From the NCBI RefSeq assembly GCF_003254625.1, contig NZ_QJRJ01000060.1, positions 1 to 57,621 of the forward strand: DNA of 57,621 bases, written 5' to 3'. Under the pieces are notes generated by a model that worked only from the letters and a program-made list of their open reading frames with translations, made no database searches and was not told where the DNA came from. Source of the DNA: Flavobacterium ginsenosidimutans. Its GTDB lineage: Bacteria; Bacteroidota; Bacteroidia; Flavobacteriales; Flavobacteriaceae. Position 1 is the first letter of the stretch. Every line of letters starts with the position of its first letter. The position numbers and the translations under genes were made by a program. Positions 45,264 through 53,605 of this stretch are shown in pieces.

Positions 45264-46940
45264 CTATTTACTTTTAGGCTTTGGTTCCGTTTTAGTAGTT
45301 GGGTTTTTCTTGTCGTAATTCAAAGTCTCTTTCCTGACTTTCATTGGGACATTTTTACCTTTTTCTTCCTGTTCTTTTCCTTCTTTAATCAGCTTTTCAT
45401 TCATTTCATTGTCTTCATCGGTAAAAATATCGTCTTTCGACTTTATTCTTTCATCGCCTCTCCAATTCATACCTCGCAGTTTACGGGCATTTTCAGGAAG
45501 TTCGTCTTCGGGATAAATATCTCCATCTACTTTATTGTAGAAAGTAATGGTTTCAATAGCATTATTCTCCAATATCATGTTGATTTTACTGCTGACATTT
45601 TTATTGATTCCAATCAATTCTTTGGTATCATTTCGCATGTAATAAATCACCTCGGTGTTTTTAATGACATCAACATCATGAAGTTTTCCGTCCCGAAATT
45701 TTCCAAACAGATTCAGTCCCTTGACTTGATTAAAACCGGTTCCGAGCGTGTCTTTGGATAGGACGAAAGTATTGTTTAAAACTTTTAAAGAGTCGATTTT
45801 TCTCGTTTTATTGTCACCAATTAAATGCATTATATCTCCAGTAATCTGATTGTCGCCATTCCAAAGAATCGGATTTCCAATTAGTTTTGTCAAGGCAGTT
45901 TTAGAATCAGAATGTATCGAATCGCATTTACCGCTCATATCTGTTTTATAGAAACGAACATTTTTATAAGCTCTCAAAATTCTTTCCCCTTCTTTTCCAG
46001 TCACCATTAATTTCTGTCCATGAATATAAACAGAGTCATTTTCAACTAGATTAACTGCAACAGCTCTTTTGGTTACAAACATCGAATCTTTAAGTTTGTA
46101 AAGCTCTGCGTAATGGCCTTTTACGATTCCTTTGTTTATAGAATCAGTAATTTTTACATTTCGTGTTGCTGACGCAAATTCTATATTTCGATCATAGTAT
46201 AAACTATCGCCCTCTATAAGCCGATCGTCATATTTGATATACGATCTTCGCAGAAAATGAGCTAAGTTTTTCTTCGTATCATAAAAACCTTTTTCTGTAT
46301 AAATGTAATTGGCTTTACTTGTAATAGTCGAAGGACCAAGAAGGTAAGTGTGCCCAGAATTACTGTAATAATCCAAATGATTTGATTTAATCACATATTT
46401 TGGATTCGTAATTGTAACTTCAGTTAAAAACTGGAATTTCTTTTCTTTAACAAAATATCTTCCAGATTTACTTACTAAAGTATTGTCTTTGTTTATGATA
46501 GTTCCTTTTGTGTTATAAAAAGCTTCCTGAATATTTCTATCAAAATTAATCGTATCGGTCTGTAAAGTAGCATCAGGAGAAGTTAAAACTGCATTTCCTG
46601 TCGCAAAAGCTTTCTTTTCATTTCCACTATATTCAGCATATTTACTATTCAAGAACAAAGTGTCTCCTTGTACTAATTGTACATTTCCAAATGCTTTTAA
46701 ATAATTTTCTTTCTGAAAAAAATAGGCTTTATTGCAAGTTAATACAACACCATCATGATTTACTTTTACATTTCCGGTAAGTAAAAGTGCATCTGGTACG
46801 TTGACCTGATCAACATCAGAAAAGTCAGCATTTTCGATGACGATAGTTTTAGGAGTTTGTGCAGTTTTTTTTGCTTGCGCAGAAATAAATTGTGCACTAA
46901 GAAACAAACAACAAAATATGAAAAAGAGTGATTTATTCAA
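45264..46940 (-). CDS. OstA-like / LptA-domain protein
   Basis: The 558-residue protein has a signal peptide (MNKSLFFIFCCLFLSAQFISAQ) followed by LptA/OstA-type beta-jellyroll repeats (LLLTGNVKVNHDGVVLTCNKA, AYFFQKENYLKAFGNVQLVQG, KKAFATGNAVLTSPDATLQT). The C-terminal 60 residues are charged and probably disordered. Such proteins bridge the periplasm and carry lipopolysaccharide toward the outer membrane. This one is longer than LptA (about 185 residues) and lacks the LptD barrel, as is usual for the Bacteroidota OstA-like group. Function is inferred from the fold. Confidence 0.87.
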   Translation of the reverse strand: MNKSLFFIFCCLFLSAQFISAQAKKTAQTPKTIVIENADFSDVDQVNVPDALLLTGNVKVNHDGVVLTCNKAYFFQKENYLKAFGNVQLVQGDTLFLNSKYAEYSGNEKKAFATGNAVLTSPDATLQTDTINFDRNIQEAFYNTKGTIINKDNTLVSKSGRYFVKEKKFQFLTEVTITNPKYVIKSNHLDYYSNSGHTYLLGPSTITSKANYIYTEKGFYDTKKNLAHFLRRSYIKYDDRLIEGDSLYYDRNIEFASATRNVKITDSINKGIVKGHYAELYKLKDSMFVTKRAVAVNLVENDSVYIHGQKLMVTGKEGERILRAYKNVRFYKTDMSGKCDSIHSDSKTALTKLIGNPILWNGDNQITGDIMHLIGDNKTRKIDSLKVLNNTFVLSKDTLGTGFNQVKGLNLFGKFRDGKLHDVDVIKNTEVIYYMRNDTKELIGINKNVSSKINMILENNAIETITFYNKVDGDIYPEDELPENARKLRGMNWRGDERIKSKDDIFTDEDNEMNEKLIKEGKEQEEKGKNVPMKVRKETLNYDKKNPTTKTEPKPKSK

Positions 46941-47227
46941 CTGATTAAATTTTTGTCAAATTTATAAAAAAGGTTAGAACCTGTGGCTGATATTAGCATT
47001 AATTTATAATTCGTCATCAATACCTTAATTAAGAAGTTGAACATCATTTATTTTTTCAACAAAACAAAGAACTCTCACGTTGTAGTTGTGGTATTTTAGA
47101 CTTAAAACAGAGCATTTTAAAAAGATGATGTTCTGAATTTTAAAAAATGAATTACATTTAGAGATTAGTTTTAATGCCTTTTGTGGTATTTAAATTATAA
47201 GACAAGTTAAGAATAGCCAAAAAAGAT

Positions 47228-49099
47228 ATGATAAGTAAAAAAATAATTGCAGCCGGAATTACGTTAACTGTACTATTTTCAGCCTGTAAAACAAAAGATT
47301 TAAAAATGAGTACAGCAAAAGAACAAACTGCAACAGAAAAGAAAGTTGTAGTTTATCAAGTTTTTACACGCCTTTTCGGAAATAAAAATACAACAAATAA
47401 ACCTTGGGGAACTATCGAGGAAAACGGTGTTGGAAAGTTTAATGATTTTACAGATAAAGCGCTTCATGAAATAAAAGATTTAGGTGTTACTTATATTTGG
47501 TACACTGGAGTGCCTCATCATGCTTTAGTGCGCGATTATACAGCATACGGAATCTCAAATGATGATCCAGAAGTAGTAAAAGGACGCGCAGGTTCGCCTT
47601 ATGCTGTGAAAGATTATTATAATGTAAATCCGGATTTGGCTGTTAATCCTGCAAAGCGTTTAGAAGAATTTGAAGCTTTAATAAAACGGACTCACAATGC
47701 GGGTTTAAAAGTAATTATTGATATTGTTCCTAATCATATTGCTCGTAAATACGAAGGAAAATCAAATCCTGCGGGCATAAATGATTTTGGTGCAGATGAT
47801 GATGTAACGGTTGAATACAAACGAGATAATAATTTCTATTATATTCCAAATGAGCATTTCGAAATTCCAGATGGAGATGTTCCTTTAAATGGAGAAAAGA
47901 ATCCATTGATTGATGGAAAGTTTGACGAAAATCCTGCGAAATGGACCGGAAATGGTTCAAGAAAATTCAAACCAGACCAAAATGACTGGTATGAAACGGT
48001 AAAAGTAAATTATGGAGTTCGCCCAGGCGGAACTAAAGATTTTCCTGAACTTCCTGCTGGTTTTGACCAAAAATCATATCAAGAGCATTTTGCTTTTTGG
48101 CAAGATAAAGATGTTCCAAATTCTTGGAAGAAATTTAGAGATATTGCATTGTATTGGATCGCAAAAGGAGTTGACGGATTCCGTTATGATATGGCAGAAA
48201 TGGTTCCTTACGAATTTTGGAGTTATATGAACTCTTCTATAAAAATGAAAAATCCAAAAGCATTTTTATTGGCAGAAGTTTATAACCCTAATGAATACCG
48301 AAATTATATTCGTTTAGGAAAAATGGATTATTTGTATGATAAAGTAGAAACTTACGATAAGTTGAAAGATGTTATTCGTGGAAAATCTTCGCCTGACGAA
48401 TTAACAAAAATCCAAAACGGAATGTCGGATATCGAACATCATATGCTTCATTTTCTAGATAATCACGATGAACAGCGTTTAGCAAGTCCAGAATTTGCAG
48501 GAACGCCAGAAAGAGGAAAACCTTTGATGGTAATTTCGGCAACGATTAGTACTTCGCCAACAATGATTTATTTCGGGCAAGAAGTAGGGGAATCAGGAAA
48601 CGAAGATGCCGGTTTTGGAAAACGCTCGAGAACATCCATTTTTGATTATATCGGAGTTCCAAATCATCAGCGTTGGATGAATGATGGTAAATTTGATGGC
48701 GGACAGCTTTCTAATTCAGAAAAAGAACTTCGTGATTTTTACAAACGTTTGTTGAATTTCACAATCAAAAGCAGTGCTTTAATGGGAAGTTTTGAGGAAA
48801 TTCAATCCGTAAATCGTCAAGGAAATTCAAATTATGATGCGTTATTATATAGCTATGTTCGTTGGTCAGAGAGCCAAAAATTAATTGTAATAGCTAATTT
48901 CTCATCAGAAAAAGAAAGCGAATTTGATTTGAAAATTCCTTCATCTATTATTTCAAAGTGGAAGCTGAAAGATGGTTCTTATGTGCTTGTAGATAAAATA
49001 TATTCAGCAAGTAAAACTTATTTTACAGTTAAAAATGGAGAAGGTTCCGCAAGAGTTAAAATAAAGCCTTCTGAATCATTTATTTATGAAGTGAATTAA
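47228..49099 (+). CDS. GH13 alpha-amylase family lipoprotein
   Basis: The 623-residue protein has a lipoprotein signal (MISKKIIAAGITLTVLFSAC, Cys20). The GH13 barrel has all catalytic residues: nucleophile Asp321 in DGFRYDMAEM, acid/base Glu350 in LLAEVYNP and Asp414 in LDNHDEQR; GLKVIIDIVPNHIA is conserved region I. A beta-sandwich domain follows (about 535-623). It hydrolyses alpha-glucans, probably at the cell surface or in the periplasm; exact specificity cannot be fixed. The gene is convergent with a GH130 gene. No SusC/SusD partner is adjacent. Confidence 0.92.
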   Translation: MISKKIIAAGITLTVLFSACKTKDLKMSTAKEQTATEKKVVVYQVFTRLFGNKNTTNKPWGTIEENGVGKFNDFTDKALHEIKDLGVTYIWYTGVPHHALVRDYTAYGISNDDPEVVKGRAGSPYAVKDYYNVNPDLAVNPAKRLEEFEALIKRTHNAGLKVIIDIVPNHIARKYEGKSNPAGINDFGADDDVTVEYKRDNNFYYIPNEHFEIPDGDVPLNGEKNPLIDGKFDENPAKWTGNGSRKFKPDQNDWYETVKVNYGVRPGGTKDFPELPAGFDQKSYQEHFAFWQDKDVPNSWKKFRDIALYWIAKGVDGFRYDMAEMVPYEFWSYMNSSIKMKNPKAFLLAEVYNPNEYRNYIRLGKMDYLYDKVETYDKLKDVIRGKSSPDELTKIQNGMSDIEHHMLHFLDNHDEQRLASPEFAGTPERGKPLMVISATISTSPTMIYFGQEVGESGNEDAGFGKRSRTSIFDYIGVPNHQRWMNDGKFDGGQLSNSEKELRDFYKRLLNFTIKSSALMGSFEEIQSVNRQGNSNYDALLYSYVRWSESQKLIVIANFSSEKESEFDLKIPSSIISKWKLKDGSYVLVDKIYSASKTYFTVKNGEGSARVKIKPSESFIYEVN

Positions 49100-49110
49100 T
49101 AAAAAGAAAA

Positions 49111-49176
49111 AAAGGTTTAAAAAAGAAACTTGTCTAGTAATTCTCTAGACAAGTTTCTTTGTTTTTAAACCTTTTT
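49111..49176. terminator. Long bidirectional terminator hairpin between GH13 and GH130
   Basis: A perfect 16-base stem, aaagaaacttgtctag with ctagacaagtttcttt, is extended by outer arms aaaggtttaaaaa and tttttaaaccttt (one bulge each side). It overlaps the last codons of the GH130 gene (stop at 49165-49167). Confidence 0.9.
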
Positions 49177-50223
49177 AAGTAACGAAAGGATTTCTCTAAT
49201 TGAAAATTGCGCGCCACACACAAATTCATCCGAAGCGCCATAATAAACCGTTAATGTATCGCCATCAGGATCAATAATGTGGCCATTTGTGAATACGACA
49301 TTTCCGAAGAAACCACTTAATTCATAACTTGTTTTAGGAAACATAATTGGAGTTTCAGTTCTTGAAATTACTTTTGAAGGATTTTCTAAATCCATTAAAA
49401 ATGCGCCCAAACAATATTGATGAAATTCGTTTGCTCCGTGATAAATTTCGAGCCAGCCCAATTCGGTTTTAATTGGTGCAGCGCCAGCGCCAACTCTTTT
49501 ACTGTCCCAATTGCCTTTTCTGGTTTTGATGATGCATTTATGATTTCCCCAATGAATTCCATCTGGAGAAGAAGCAATCCAAATATAATTTCCGCCAATA
49601 TCCACACTACTCGGACGATGTAAAGCATAAAATAATCCGTTTATTTTTTCTTCGAAAATAGCGCAATCTTTATTGTGAGGAGGAAATATTATTCCGTGTT
49701 TTTGAAAATTCTTCCAATCCGTTGTGGTTCTTAAACCTACACCAACGCCATTTCCAGAAACTGAAGTGAAAGTGAGGTAATATTTTCCTTCAATTAAAGA
49801 AACACGGCAATCTTCAATTCCGAAAGTTTCCAAAATACCTTCACCAACCAAATAAGGGTAATCTTCTGGCTCGTAAAAATGTTTCCCATCTGTGCTGCAT
49901 AATAAACGAATGTGAGATAGAGTAGTTAAATAATCAATTCCTTGATAGTTTATTACTCGTGCATCTGTTGCAATAAGTTCCGGATGATCTTTTAAAATTT
50001 CAATAATTTGAATGGCGCCAGCGTCATTAAGAACAGGAAACGAAATGATATTTTCGCTTTGTTTTGGTCTTTCTGCAACTCGCACTGCAAGCCAGATTTT
50101 ATTTTGAAATTGAAACACGCCAGGATTCAGCAAACAGGTAATTTCTAATCCTTCTCTGCTTGGTGGTAAATCTGATGGTGATAATAAAGGGTTTTCTATA
50201 AAACGATTGGCAATGTCTTTCAT
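49165..50223 (-). CDS. GH130 family glycoside phosphorylase/hydrolase
   Basis: The 352-residue five-bladed beta-propeller protein has no signal peptide and so is cytosolic. Recognisable parts are NPLLSPSDLPP, LLNPGVFQFQNKIWLAVRVAER, the catalytic-Asp region FGIEDCRVSLIEGKYYLTFT and AAPIKTELGWLEIYHGA. GH130 enzymes phosphorolyse beta-mannosides, though some are hydrolases; the subfamily cannot be told here. Its convergence with the GH13 gene does not imply a shared pathway. It is preceded by a terminator for the SOD gene and probably has its own promoter. Confidence 0.88.
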   Translation of the reverse strand: MKDIANRFIENPLLSPSDLPPSREGLEITCLLNPGVFQFQNKIWLAVRVAERPKQSENIISFPVLNDAGAIQIIEILKDHPELIATDARVINYQGIDYLTTLSHIRLLCSTDGKHFYEPEDYPYLVGEGILETFGIEDCRVSLIEGKYYLTFTSVSGNGVGVGLRTTTDWKNFQKHGIIFPPHNKDCAIFEEKINGLFYALHRPSSVDIGGNYIWIASSPDGIHWGNHKCIIKTRKGNWDSKRVGAGAAPIKTELGWLEIYHGANEFHQYCLGAFLMDLENPSKVISRTETPIMFPKTSYELSGFFGNVVFTNGHIIDPDGDTLTVYYGASDEFVCGAQFSIREILSLLKKV

Positions 50224-50251
50224 GATCTTCGTTTAAGTACCTAAAAGGTAT

Positions 50252-50288
50252 AAAAAAAAGCTGATACTTAATTGCATCAGCTTTTTTT
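50252..50288 (-). terminator. Terminator after the SOD gene
   Basis: The stem aaagctgat pairs with atcagcttt, with A-runs and T-runs on the two sides. It lies between the SOD stop codon and the start of the GH130 gene. Confidence 0.85.
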
Positions 50289-51068
50289 CTATACTTTTTT
50301 AACCTTTTTGAGTGCTTCAACGTAATATTCGTTTACTTTTTCCCAATTAATATGTTTGAAAAAGGCATCAATATAACTCCCTTTTCGGTTTTGGTAATCT
50401 AAATAATAAGCATGTTCCCAAAGATCAATTCCCATAATTGGTGTTCCAGGAATCAAAGCATTTTTCATTAACGGATTATCTTGATTGTCAGTTGCAGTAA
50501 TTTGTAATTTACCATATCGGTCTACAACCAGCCAAACCCATCCAGAACCAAACTGCTTTTCTGATTGCGCTTTAAATTGATTGGTTAGATTATTAAACGA
50601 ACCAAATTCTTTATTAATTGAACCTGCAAGCGTATCTTTTGGAGTCTGCTCTTTTGGAGTCAAGGTATTAAAATAAAGCGTATGGTTGTAATATCCGCCA
50701 GCATTCTGACGAAGTTTTAAATTAGTAAGAGGCATTTTTTTTAAAATGTCTTCAATAGGCATATTTTCAAATTCAGTCGAAAGAATTTCTTTATTGAAAT
50801 TATTTGTGAACGATAAATAATGCTTAGAATAATGAGTTTCTAAAGTTAAAGTTCTAATGTCTGGCGAAAGGGCATCATAATTAAATGGCAGTTTCGTCAT
50901 TTCAAAAGAACCGGCATCAGCTTTAACATCATTTGGCGAACCAATAGTTATTTTTTCCTCTTTTGTTGGCAGAGGAACCTCAACAACTTCTGTCAGCTTA
51001 TCTTCTTTACAAGAAAACAATAGTAAAAATGAAGCTAAAGTGCTAAAAAGAACAACGTTTTTCTTCAT
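50289..51068 (-). CDS. Fe/Mn superoxide dismutase, lipoprotein form
   Basis: The 259-residue protein is longer than cytosolic SODs (about 200). It starts with a lipoprotein signal (MKKNVVLFSTLASFLLLFSC, Cys20) and a 35-residue linker. The SOD domain has all four metal ligands: His79 (LETHYSKHY), His129 (GGYYNHTLYF), Asp215 and His219 (MGIDLWEHAYYLDYQNRKG). It dismutates superoxide, outside the cytosol. Fe or Mn preference is not decided. It begins 8 bases past the ACBP stop codon, so it could be the last gene of the ftsH-to-ACBP series. Confidence 0.93.
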   Translation of the reverse strand: MKKNVVLFSTLASFLLLFSCKEDKLTEVVEVPLPTKEEKITIGSPNDVKADAGSFEMTKLPFNYDALSPDIRTLTLETHYSKHYLSFTNNFNKEILSTEFENMPIEDILKKMPLTNLKLRQNAGGYYNHTLYFNTLTPKEQTPKDTLAGSINKEFGSFNNLTNQFKAQSEKQFGSGWVWLVVDRYGKLQITATDNQDNPLMKNALIPGTPIMGIDLWEHAYYLDYQNRKGSYIDAFFKHINWEKVNEYYVEALKKVKKV

Positions 51069-51076
51069 AATGTTAT

Positions 51077-51346
51077 TTATTTTGATGTTAATGAATTGAT
51101 GATCTCGATATAATTTTCTTTAGCTTCATCAATCGACATATGGCTAATTTGCATCCAAGCATTGGTTTTAAAAGCATCTCTTAAATCAAAATTTTCAGAT
51201 TGATTGTAAACTGCTGTACCAAAAGTGGCCTGTTTGTAAAAAGCGTAAAGTCTCAACTGCACATCTTGCGGCAGTGAAGCCTGAGTCATTGTCATCGCAA
51301 CTTCTACAGCTTTAGCAAAGCGAATATCTAAATCTTTATCAGCCAT
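51077..51346 (-). CDS. Acyl-CoA-binding protein
   Basis: The 89-residue protein has the ACBP four-helix pattern: DIRFAKAVEVAMTMTQASLP, QLRLYAFYKQATFG (with the Tyr and Lys of the ligand pocket) and DAFKTNAWMQISHMSIDEAK. It should bind medium- and long-chain acyl-CoA in the cytosol. It follows psd with no gap (the next base after its start codon is the last base of psd), so it is co-translated with phospholipid genes, in line with a role in acyl supply. Confidence 0.9.
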   Translation of the reverse strand: MADKDLDIRFAKAVEVAMTMTQASLPQDVQLRLYAFYKQATFGTAVYNQSENFDLRDAFKTNAWMQISHMSIDEAKENYIEIINSLTSK

Positions 51347-52000
51347 TTATGCCTTTGTAGCAATAATTGTTTTTCCTCCAATCGCTTTCTGATTTAACTC
51401 AACATTGATTGGTGTACCTAAAGGTAAAAATAAATCTACTCTCGATCCAAATTTAATGAAACCAGCGTCAGTTCCTTGAATCACTTGCATTCCTTCTTTA
51501 GCGTAATTTACAATTCTACGAGCCAATGCTCCAGCGATTTGTCTATATAAAATAGCGCCGAAAGTTTCATTTTCGATAACTACTGTAGTTCTTTCGTTTT
51601 CTTCACTTGCTTTTGGATGCCAAGCAACTAAGAATTTTCCAGGATGATATTTGCTAAATTTGATGATACCATCCATTGCGTAACGAGTAACGTGCACATT
51701 GATTGGCGACATAAAAATAGAAACCTGTAAACGATTATCTTTAAAATATTCTCCTTCATAAACTTCTTCAATAACCACCACTTTTCCATCTACTGGAGCA
51801 AGGATATGATCACTGTTTCTAACTGCAATTCTCTTCGGATTTCTGAAGAATTGTAAAATAATAATCAAAATTACAAGCGCTGCAAATTGAACAAGCATTC
51901 TCAGCCAAGCAATATCAATGAATTTATCAGCAAGTAAAAGTACAGCTACAGTAAATACAGTACCTAATAAAATGGACGGGCCTCCCTCTTTATGAAACAT
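51347..52000 (-). CDS. psd: Phosphatidylserine decarboxylase, short (archaetidylserine type)
   Basis: The 217-residue proenzyme has two N-terminal membrane segments (about 10-50), ILAPVDGKVVVIEEV, MSPINVHVTRYAMDG and the autocleavage site FIKFGSRVD, where Gly185-Ser186 is processed to give the pyruvoyl Ser. This GSR motif replaces the LGST of the E. coli enzyme, as in the short PSD group. It makes phosphatidylethanolamine. It overlaps cdsA by 11 bases, consistent with a phospholipid operon. Confidence 0.93.
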   Translation of the reverse strand: MFHKEGGPSILLGTVFTVAVLLLADKFIDIAWLRMLVQFAALVILIIILQFFRNPKRIAVRNSDHILAPVDGKVVVIEEVYEGEYFKDNRLQVSIFMSPINVHVTRYAMDGIIKFSKYHPGKFLVAWHPKASEENERTTVVIENETFGAILYRQIAGALARRIVNYAKEGMQVIQGTDAGFIKFGSRVDLFLPLGTPINVELNQKAIGGKTIIATKA

Positions 52001-52880
52001 AATATAAAATTTGATAAAATAAAAATATAATTGGTGCTACAAATATAACACTATCTAATCGATCTAAAATACCTCCGTGACCAGGCATTATCGAACCGCT
52101 GTCTTTTATTCCTGCAATTCGTTTAAATTTGGATTCTATTAAATCTCCAATAGTTCCAAAAATACTTACTATTAATGCGATAACAGTCCAGATTAAAATC
52201 GATTTACTGCTAAACTCAGGTTTTGGCTGAATGTAAAGCTTAGAGATCAAAAAACCTGCAAATGCAGCAAAAACAACACCGCCAATAAAACCTTCAATTG
52301 TTTTTTTAGGCGAAACACGTTCAAATAATTTGTGTTTTCCCATTGATTTTCCAACTAAATACGCAAAAGTATCATTGGTCCAAATCAAGACAAATAAACC
52401 TAAAATAATTTTCGGATTATAATCATTTGTTCCAAAAGAGATTTTGACAATAAATACAAATGGAAGTGTAATATATCCTAGTAGATATAAATATTTTGAA
52501 GAGGTGCTTACATTTTGTACAGAATCATAAAATAAGAATATGATGCATTTAATGGAAACAACAATAGTAACTGCCAGCAAGACTAAATCGAGCTGTTTAA
52601 TGTTTGTTTCTAAGCTTATATTAGAATTAAACGAATCATTTAAAAATAGGCTCGTTTCTTTATTGTAATGACTAACAAGGATAATTGCTGCATAGACTAA
52701 GATTCCGAAAAATATAGAAAACACTTTGTTCAATTTTACGATATTAGAAAATTCGTATATCGTAATAATCAAGAAAATACCAAAAAGAGTAATAAAGCTC
52801 TCTGTGGAAAACAATATCGAAGCTAATAATAAAGCGATATAAACAGCACCAGAAATGGTTCTCTTCAGTGTTTCGTTCAT
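51990..52880 (-). CDS. cdsA: Phosphatidate cytidylyltransferase (CDP-diglyceride synthase)
   Basis: The 296-residue polytopic membrane protein (about eight segments) ends with the CdsA signature GSIMPGHGGILDRLDSVIFVAP and has KRIAGIKDSG just before it. It makes CDP-diacylglycerol from phosphatidate and CTP, feeding the serine branch that psd completes. It starts 1 base past the LUD gene stop codon, and overlaps psd. Confidence 0.95.
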   Translation of the reverse strand: MNETLKRTISGAVYIALLLASILFSTESFITLFGIFLIITIYEFSNIVKLNKVFSIFFGILVYAAIILVSHYNKETSLFLNDSFNSNISLETNIKQLDLVLLAVTIVVSIKCIIFLFYDSVQNVSTSSKYLYLLGYITLPFVFIVKISFGTNDYNPKIILGLFVLIWTNDTFAYLVGKSMGKHKLFERVSPKKTIEGFIGGVVFAAFAGFLISKLYIQPKPEFSSKSILIWTVIALIVSIFGTIGDLIESKFKRIAGIKDSGSIMPGHGGILDRLDSVIFVAPIIFLFYQILYYVS

Positions 52881-52881
52881 C

Positions 52882-53487
52882 TTAAAGATCTTCTAGAAGC
52901 AGTAAATATAGGTTTTTCGCAACACTTCCGTATTGTGTAAAATCTTCTTCTTTCGCTTTTTCGAAATATTTTATTGTAGTGATATTAGTAGGATAGTCTC
53001 GTTCGTATTTGCGTTTTATAGCGCTCAATCCGTCGCTTTTCATTGGAAGGATTTGGCTTGTGGTTGCAATAATAACAATATTAGCAGGTAATTCGTTTGG
53101 TTTGTTTTGTCTGATTTGTTTCGATGAAAATAAAATCGAACCTTCATCGGCTATAAGGTTTTCACAGCTTGCTAATAAGAATCTTGGTTTTGTTGGAGCA
53201 ATATAAAATAATTTGTTTTCTTCCAGTAAACCAAAAAGTGCCGGTTCGTAGCATAAAACTTCATTTTCGAACCAATCATTTTCTTCTAAAATGTTTTCAA
53301 ATTGTTCAGCAACTTCTAGAGTGTTTTCACAGTATAAAAATTTACCTCCATTCTTTTTGAAGTTGAAAATAAACTGTTCATCTAAAGATAAATGACTATT
53401 CTGAGCAGGTGTGCCCGCATATTCGCTTTCGTGCTCTTCATCAGAAGCGGCTTCGCTTGAGCCAAATATTTTTTTGAAAAAATTCAT
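52882..53487 (-). CDS. LUD domain protein (LutC-like)
   Basis: The 201-residue protein has the LUD fold pattern: LEVAEQFENILEENDWF, CYEPALFGLLEENKLFYIAPTKPRFLLASCENLIADEGSIL (in separate segments) and NIVIIATTSQILPMKSD. In lactate utilization LutC acts with LutA and LutB, but here it is alone, between ftsH and cdsA; this order is typical of Flavobacteriia. The lactate role should therefore not be assumed. The start follows a short acidic N-terminus (EAASDEEHESEYAG). Confidence 0.83.
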   Translation of the reverse strand: MNFFKKIFGSSEAASDEEHESEYAGTPAQNSHLSLDEQFIFNFKKNGGKFLYCENTLEVAEQFENILEENDWFENEVLCYEPALFGLLEENKLFYIAPTKPRFLLASCENLIADEGSILFSSKQIRQNKPNELPANIVIIATTSQILPMKSDGLSAIKRKYERDYPTNITTIKYFEKAKEEDFTQYGSVAKNLYLLLLEDL

Positions 53488-53539
53488 TTTTTTATATGAA
53501 ATGCTTTACATGTTAATTGAAAACGTTCAAAGATAAAAA

Positions 53540-53574
53540 AATCTTAATTCAAAAGGGTATTTTGAATTAAGATT
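53540..53574 (-). terminator. Terminator after ftsH
   Basis: The 15-base perfect stem aatcttaattcaaaa pairs with ttttgaattaagatt around a 5-base loop. It separates ftsH from the LUD gene, so the LUD-cdsA-psd-ACBP series probably has its own promoter. Confidence 0.85.
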
Positions 53575-53605
53575 TTAAAAAATTATTGCGTATTTCGTAA
53601 TTAAC

